Position numbers and translations under genes: made by a program. From Rhodococcus sp. Leaf247 (lineage in GTDB: Bacteria > Actinomycetota > Actinomycetes > Mycobacteriales > Mycobacteriaceae), in contig NZ_LMRP01000002.1 of assembly GCF_001426185.1 (NCBI RefSeq), positions 124,157 through 188,156 of the forward strand: a stretch of DNA of 64,000 bases, given 5' to 3'. Shown piece after piece: positions 59,306-64,000 of the stretch (position 1 is the first letter of the stretch; each line of letters starts with the position of its first letter). The notes beneath the pieces were generated by a model. That model was given only the letters and a program-made list of their open reading frames with translations, did not search any database and had not been told where the DNA came from.

Positions 59306-61207
59306 TCAGGAAGACACCCGCTGCTCGACCACGTAGTCGTCGAGGTCCGCTTCGCGTGTCATCTGCCAGTAGTCGACGATCCTCCAGGGCAACGTGGAGA
59401 CCACGCGGCCGGCGTCGTTGCGGTACCAGTTGTCCATCCCCTCGTGGGTCCAGATCATGCGGGAATGCGCGTCGTCGTGCCGCCGGACGTAGTCCTGCTC
59501 AACGTCGGGCTTCACCTCGACCACGTCGATGCTCTGCTCGGTCATCGTGGACAACAGGTCGATGATGTAGCGCACCTGACATTCGGCGATGGTGATGTAG
59601 CTGCCGCCGTGTCCCAGAACGGTTCCCGGTCCGCAGGTGATGAACAGGTTCGGGTAGTCGGGCACCGTGATCCCCAGGTAGGCGTGGGCGTCCTCGGGCC
59701 CCCAGGCCTCGCGGATCGACCGTCCCGATCGGCCCCGGACATCGATGGGGGTGAGGAGCTTGTGCGTCTCGAAGCCGGTCGCGAGGATGACGACGTCGAC
59801 CTCGGCCGCGGTGCCGAAGCGTCCCCTGACATGGCGGGAGTCGATGGAAGTCACCGACTCCGCGACCAGCGTGACGTTGTCGCGTGTCAGGGCCGCGTAC
59901 CAGCCGTTGTCCAACAGCATCCGCTTGCCGAAGGGTGGGTAGTCGGGCAGCGCCTTGTCGATCAGGTCCGGCCTGCCGGCGAGCTCCTTCTCGATGTACC
60001 GCGTGAAGACGCGGCGGTGCGCATCGTTGACCGCGTTGACCGACGCCGACGGGTGCTCCCAGTCGGGATCGACCTGCAGTGAGGGATGGACGCGGTCGTT
60101 GAAGTTCCACGCGAGTCGCGCCCGGTACCAGAGCCGGTAGAGCGGCACGGTGTCCATCAGGAAGTTGACGTCGTCGTCGATGGGCTCGAAGTAGACATCG
60201 CTCGACGCGACCCACTGCGGCGACCGCTGGAAGACGGTCGCGTGCGCCACGATCGGCGCAATCGCCGGAAGTACCTGCATCGCACTGGCTCCGCTGCCGA
60301 CGATGGCAACGCGTTTGCCGGTCAGGTCGAGATCGTCCGGCCACTGAGCAGTGTGGAAGATCGGGCCCTCGAACGTCTCGAGCCCCGGGATGGGCGGCAC
60401 CTTCGGCTTGTTCAGCTGGCCGGTCGCCGTGATGACGACCGAGGCGGTGAGGACCTCGCCGGTCGTCGTCTCGACTCTCCAATGTCGCCGGTCCGCATCC
60501 CACTGCGCCGTCGACACCTCGGTATCGAACCGGATCCGATCGTTCAGATCGTGCTGCGAGGCAACATCTCTGAGATATTGCCAGACTTCGTCTCGCTTGC
60601 CGAAGTGCGACGTCCAGGCACTCGGCGCGAACGAGTACGAGTACAGGTGGCTCGGGGTGTCGACACCGGCACCGGGATAGGTGTTCTCGAACCATCCACC
60701 CCCGACATCGGAGTTCTTCTCCAGCACCACGTGTTCGATCCCCGCCTCACGCAGCCGGATCGCCGCCAACATCCCGGAGACACCCGCGCCGATGACGATG
60801 ACGGACAGATGCGTCGCGGCGGCATGACGGGGTTCCGGACGGGCGAACCCCATGTCCTCGGCGATCATCTCGGCGAACTCCGCAGGCACGGGTTCACCGA
60901 CGGCCGCACTGATCATCTCGACCAACTGCTCGTCCGACGGTGTGGGGACTGCCACCGGAGCGCCGTCGGACCACGCGACGATCGCGTCGACGGCCGCGGA
61001 ACGGATTTGGTTCGCGATATCGGGGCCGAATCCGCCGCTGTCGTTGTCGTCCATACCCCGGCTGCGCGTCGGGCGGTACGGCGCCTCGAGCCAGCGCCGG
61101 TCGCCCGTCAGTTGGAAGAGCACCGCGACAAGGCTGGGCATGTTCGCGGACTCGACCGCGCGACCTACTCGCGACCGGTCGATGACGGGTGTTTCGGACG
61201 TCGACAC
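59306..61207 (-). CDS. Baeyer-Villiger monooxygenase, 4-hydroxyacetophenone monooxygenase-like
   Basis: A 633-residue enzyme with an N-terminal extension of about 130 residues, as in HAPMO-type proteins. It then has an FAD Rossmann motif VIGAGVSGMLAA, GGGWFENTYPGAGVD, the complete BVMO fingerprint FEGPIFHTAQWP (F-x-G-x3-H-x3-W-P) and an NADPH Rossmann motif IVGSGASAMQVLP. It inserts oxygen into ketones to form esters. The 3' end lies 6 bp from the convergent iclR gene. It is divergent from the nitroreductase-FadD operon. Confidence 0.92.
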   Translation of the reverse strand: MSTSETPVIDRSRVGRAVESANMPSLVAVLFQLTGDRRWLEAPYRPTRSRGMDDNDSGGFGPDIANQIRSAAVDAIVAWSDGAPVAVPTPSDEQLVEMISAAVGEPVPAEFAEMIAEDMGFARPEPRHAAATHLSVIVIGAGVSGMLAAIRLREAGIEHVVLEKNSDVGGGWFENTYPGAGVDTPSHLYSYSFAPSAWTSHFGKRDEVWQYLRDVASQHDLNDRIRFDTEVSTAQWDADRRHWRVETTTGEVLTASVVITATGQLNKPKVPPIPGLETFEGPIFHTAQWPDDLDLTGKRVAIVGSGASAMQVLPAIAPIVAHATVFQRSPQWVASSDVYFEPIDDDVNFLMDTVPLYRLWYRARLAWNFNDRVHPSLQVDPDWEHPSASVNAVNDAHRRVFTRYIEKELAGRPDLIDKALPDYPPFGKRMLLDNGWYAALTRDNVTLVAESVTSIDSRHVRGRFGTAAEVDVVILATGFETHKLLTPIDVRGRSGRSIREAWGPEDAHAYLGITVPDYPNLFITCGPGTVLGHGGSYITIAECQVRYIIDLLSTMTEQSIDVVEVKPDVEQDYVRRHDDAHSRMIWTHEGMDNWYRNDAGRVVSTLPWRIVDYWQMTREADLDDYVVEQRVSS

Positions 61208-61246
61208 GTGCCCTCCCTCGGCGGTCCATCCGGGACCTTCCTCGAA

Positions 61247-61368
61247 CTAACCACAGTTAGGCAACAGTCGGCAAGAGGTCCCGATGACTCGGACGATCTG
61301 CCCGAGAAGTCTTGACAATGTGTCCTGCGCCACAGCATGCTGCGATACATAACCTAACGGTGGATAGG
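61247..61368. promoter_or_regulatory. Divergent promoter with repeated GTTAGG/CCTAAC boxes
   Basis: CTAAC-CACA-GTTAG (61247-61260) is a small inverted repeat near the monooxygenase start. A matching CCTAAC box (61353-61358) with TAGG 6 bp on (61365-61368) lies near the nitroreductase start. TTGACA at 61312-61317 could be a -35 element. The TetR protein at the end of the operon is a candidate binder. Confidence 0.4.
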
Positions 61369-61381
61369 CGAAGGGACTCTC

Positions 61382-62047
61382 ATGGAACTGGTCGAGGCAA
61401 TGCGCACCACAGGAACGTGTCGGCGATACAAGAGCGACCCGGTGCCGGACGAGGTCTTCCGCAGCGCCTTCGACCACGCCCGCTTCGGACCCCAGGGCGG
61501 CAATCGCCAGCCGGTGCGCTGGATCGTCGTCCGCGACGCCGCCCGTAAGCAGGCCCTCCAGGATCTCTACCTGCCGATGTGGGACGCATACTTCTCCGGC
61601 ATCACGGGCGGCACCGTCGCCGTCGGCGCACTCCCGAAGACCGTGCAGGATGCCGACTACTTCGCCCGCCATCTCGCGGAGGTTCCCGCAATCGTGGTCG
61701 TGTGCGCAGCGCTCGACGGACTTCACCCCACCGACCACGAACTCGGCCGACTGTCCGTCGTCGGCGGAGCGTCCATCTACCCCACCGTGCAGAACCTCTG
61801 CCTGAGCCTGCGCGATCAGAGCGTCGCTACCGCCGTGACCACACTCCTGTGCCACGAGGAACCCGCGATCCGCGAGATGCTCGCCATTCCAGACGACTAC
61901 ATCACCGCGGCTCACATCGCCGTCGGCTACCCGGAGAAGAAGTTCCCCACCAAGCTGACCCGCAGCCCCGTGGAGGAAATCGTCGCGCTGGAGTCCTTCT
62001 CGCAGCCCATGTTCACCGACACTCTGTCCACCGCTCCGGCGATCTGA
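61382..62047 (+). CDS. Nitroreductase family flavoprotein
   Basis: A 221-residue FMN-dependent nitroreductase-fold protein (MELVEAMRTTGTCRRYKSDPVPDEVFRSAFDHARFGPQGGNRQPVRWIVV at the start). The RxYK-like region and SxxNRQP pattern bind FMN phosphate. AAGGGA lies 5 bases before the ATG. The family reduces nitro groups, quinones or enoates with NAD(P)H; the substrate here may be linked to the adjacent acyl-CoA synthetase. A 11-bp gap separates it from fadD. Confidence 0.87.
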   Translation: MELVEAMRTTGTCRRYKSDPVPDEVFRSAFDHARFGPQGGNRQPVRWIVVRDAARKQALQDLYLPMWDAYFSGITGGTVAVGALPKTVQDADYFARHLAEVPAIVVVCAALDGLHPTDHELGRLSVVGGASIYPTVQNLCLSLRDQSVATAVTTLLCHEEPAIREMLAIPDDYITAAHIAVGYPEKKFPTKLTRSPVEEIVALESFSQPMFTDTLSTAPAI

Positions 62048-62058
62048 CAAGGACTTTC

Positions 62059-63621
62059 GTGCCCGGACTCGCCCCGCAGCATCGTTCACTCACCGGCCGC
62101 GCCACCATCGGAGATCAACTTCGACGGCACGCACGGACCCAGCCCGACAAGACGGCCTTCATCAGCTACGACGCCGACGGAGCGCGACAGGTCACCACCT
62201 ACGGTCAGCTGGACAGCCGCGCCAACCAGTTCGCGAACCTGCTCCTCGACATGGGCGTGGGTCCGGGCCAGCGCGTGGCGTCCATGGCACGCAACAGTAT
62301 CGACGTCGTCGTCGCGTACTACGGCTCGCTCAAGGTCGGGGCCGCCTTCACCGGAATCAACGTTCTCTACCGTGCGCCCGAGGTGCGGCACCAGCTCGAG
62401 CACGCAGAACCCACGGTCGTGGTAGCAGGTGCCGAATTCGAAGACATCGTGAGAAGCGTTCTGCCGGAGGGCACGACGCTGATCATGTTCGGGGAAGAGT
62501 ACGCACGCCTGACCGCCGAGACGCCGGACAGCGAGCCGGTCGTCGAGATGGACGAGAACGACATCGCGATGGTCATCTACACATCGGGGACGGAAGCTGC
62601 GCCGAAGGGCGTGATGATTCCTCACCGCAACTTCCTGATCTCGACTGCTCCGGCATGGAGTTGGGGACTGAGGACCGGTCCGGAGGACACGTGGCTCTTT
62701 GTCATGCCGTTCCACACCATTGCCGGCCTGGGATCCATGACGACCTTGACGCTGATGGGCGCGACACTCGTTCTTCCCGCGACCGCCGACCCCACGACGT
62801 CGCTTCGGATCATTGCCGACGAGAAGATCTCCGTCATCGCGCAGACCCCGACGTTCTACTTCGCCCTCGCACGCGAATCCACGTTCGGTCCCGACTCGGT
62901 CGGTCAGGTCCGCCGGTGCCTCACCTACGGCGGCCAGGTGTCGCCGAACACCATCTCCGCGTGGGCGTCTGCCGCGCCCGAGGCCATCTGGGGAACCTAT
63001 TGGGGGCAGTCCGAACTGTCCCAACTCGGCTCGGTGGGATGGTTCAGCACTCTCGACGACATCCCCGACGGCGACGCCTCCTGGATCGGCAAGCCGGTCA
63101 CGCACCTCGAGGTCAAGGTCGTCGACCCGGACGGACAGGAATGCGAGATCGGCGAGTTGGTCTGCCGCACACCGTCGGTGATGCTCGGCTACTTCAAGGA
63201 CGAGGCGAGGACGGCTGAGGTCTTCCGCGACGGGTGGGTGCACACGGGCGACATGGTGCGTGTCGACGCCGCGGGGAACCTCTTCTTCTACGATCGTATG
63301 AAGGACATGATCAAGTCGGGGGGTATGAACGTGTCGAGCCAGGAGGTGGAGCGCGTCATCCACGCCCATCCGCAGGTAGCGCGGGCAGCTGTTGTCGGCA
63401 TGCCGGATCCCTACTGGTCCGAAGCCGTCACTGCATTCGTCATCGCGGCAGATGGGACGACGCCCGATCCCGACGCCATCATCGAGTTCTGCCGCACCGA
63501 GCTGGCGTCGTACAAGGCGCCGAAGTCGGTCCACGTAGTCCGCGAACTTCCGGTCGATGCGCAGGGCAAGATCCTCAAGCGCGAGCTCCGCGCCATGGCC
63601 GTCGTCGAGGATCCTGTGTGA
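62059..63621 (+). CDS. Acyl-CoA synthetase (AMP-forming, FadD family)
   Basis: A 520-residue adenylating enzyme starting at GTG 62059. It shows the P-loop VIYTSGTEAAPKGVMI, GTYWGQSEL (A5), GELVCRTPSVMLGYFKDEARTAEVFRDGWVHTGDM (A7), DRMKDMIKSGGMNVSSQEVE (A8) and the catalytic Lys in QGKILKREL (A10). It activates a carboxylic acid to acyl-CoA. Its stop overlaps the GTG of the next gene. It probably acts on an acid formed by the monooxygenase pathway. Confidence 0.9.
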   Translation: MPGLAPQHRSLTGRATIGDQLRRHARTQPDKTAFISYDADGARQVTTYGQLDSRANQFANLLLDMGVGPGQRVASMARNSIDVVVAYYGSLKVGAAFTGINVLYRAPEVRHQLEHAEPTVVVAGAEFEDIVRSVLPEGTTLIMFGEEYARLTAETPDSEPVVEMDENDIAMVIYTSGTEAAPKGVMIPHRNFLISTAPAWSWGLRTGPEDTWLFVMPFHTIAGLGSMTTLTLMGATLVLPATADPTTSLRIIADEKISVIAQTPTFYFALARESTFGPDSVGQVRRCLTYGGQVSPNTISAWASAAPEAIWGTYWGQSELSQLGSVGWFSTLDDIPDGDASWIGKPVTHLEVKVVDPDGQECEIGELVCRTPSVMLGYFKDEARTAEVFRDGWVHTGDMVRVDAAGNLFFYDRMKDMIKSGGMNVSSQEVERVIHAHPQVARAAVVGMPDPYWSEAVTAFVIAADGTTPDPDAIIEFCRTELASYKAPKSVHVVRELPVDAQGKILKRELRAMAVVEDPV

Positions 63622-64000
63622 GCACGCCCGACGACGGACTCGACGCACCACGGGCCATTCGTAGCCGTCGCCGCAAGACCGACATCGCATCCACGGCCGC
63701 ACAGATCTTCGCTCGTGACGGATATGCCAACGTCGGCATGCGGGACATCGCCGACGCCGTCGGCATCCGCGGCGCCAGCCTGTATCACCACTTCACGTCG
63801 AAGGAAGAGATCCTCTTCGCCATCTGCCTCACGGTGACTCAGGAGCCGACAGACGACACGTTGCCGCTCCTCGACGCCCCCGGCACGCCGACCGAACGCC
63901 TGTCGAGCCTGGTCAGGGCCCATCTGCGGCACCTCACACGGCGGCGCGTCGAGTACATCGTCGGCCTGCACGAACTGGCATCGCTGATCCCGGAACACCG
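63618..64000 (+). CDS. TetR family regulator (3' partial)
   Basis: An open frame from GTG 63618 to the window edge (about 127 residues visible). The helix-turn-helix is clear: RRRKTDIASTAAQIFARDGYANVGMRDIADAVGIRGASLYHHFTSKEEILFAIC. It is coupled to the acyl-CoA synthetase by a GTGA overlap. Relatives of the KstR2 type control lipid or steroid catabolism. The 3' end lies outside the window. Confidence 0.85.
   Translation, partial: MSTPDDGLDAPRAIRSRRRKTDIASTAAQIFARDGYANVGMRDIADAVGIRGASLYHHFTSKEEILFAICLTVTQEPTDDTLPLLDAPGTPTERLSSLVRAHLRHLTRRRVEYIVGLHELASLIPEH

Noticed and set aside
1..64000. tRNA, rRNA, riboswitch or mobile element genes
   Set aside because: No cloverleaf arms, conserved rRNA segments, transposase or integrase motifs were seen in the gaps or frames. 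A covariance-model search would be needed to exclude small RNAs.

Overview
The window is high-GC actinobacterial chromosome. GTG starts, ATGA/GTGA stop-start overlaps, DUF3558 and WXG100-like proteins, two Baeyer-Villiger-type monooxygenases, a KshB-like reductase and dense catabolic operons point to a Rhodococcus-like member of the Mycobacteriales. No rRNA, tRNA, CRISPR array, insertion sequence or phage gene was seen. Both edges cut a gene: an aldehyde dehydrogenase on the left and a TetR regulator on the right.

Layout. 1-6515 is a polyamine/agmatine locus: aldehyde dehydrogenase, universal stress protein, APC permease, TetR repressor with a palindromic operator, then aguB and aguA. 6551-9300 holds two small proteins and an ADP-ribose module (macrodomain protein and ADP-ribosylglycohydrolase, divergent from the regulator NrtR). 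9278-12297 holds surface proteins set among GC-rich palindromic repeats and a 126-bp tandem repeat. 12333-18956 is a mymA-like lipid or steroid oxidation locus: MerR, flavin monooxygenase, diiron protein, SDR and esterase, divergent from a KshB-like reductase and an SRPBCC protein. 19023-22678 encodes three membrane proteins. 22712-29996 is a divergent IclR-controlled cluster whose enzymes together form a plausible route for N-acetyl-D-glucosaminate: GntP permease, D-aminoacylase, PLP deaminase, RidA, KDG kinase and KDPG aldolase. 30106-34143 is an organosulfur-type ABC importer with a flavin monooxygenase. 34300-37548 is a two-component system with a kinase-like partner lacking its ATPase domain and an 84-residue HTH protein. 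37634-49705 is a DeoR-controlled acid-sugar cluster: kinase-PdxA fusion, SDR, Asp-box propeller protein, oligopeptide-type ABC importer, aldo/keto reductase and HpcH/HpaI aldolase.

50361-56724 is the most striking region. It is an eight-gene minus-strand operon for a TTQ-dependent methylamine (or related amine) dehydrogenase in an actinobacterium: mauE, mauD, mauA, a lipoprotein MauB-like propeller, a multicopper oxidase, an amicyanin-like lipoprotein, a second cupredoxin and a polytopic membrane protein. All five light-chain cofactor and catalytic residues are conserved, but no MauG-like dihaem protein is visible. The multicopper oxidase occupies the place where a cofactor-maturation or electron-accepting partner would be expected. 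A divergent APC permease and an IclR regulator probably provide uptake and control.

59306-64000 has a HAPMO-like monooxygenase divergent from a nitroreductase, an acyl-CoA synthetase and a TetR gene.

Two near-identical 64-bp nested-palindrome elements lie 12 kb apart (37560 and 49716). A 15-bp motif, TGCGTGNTTCGCGCA, repeats at two promoters of the DeoR cluster and probably defines its regulon.
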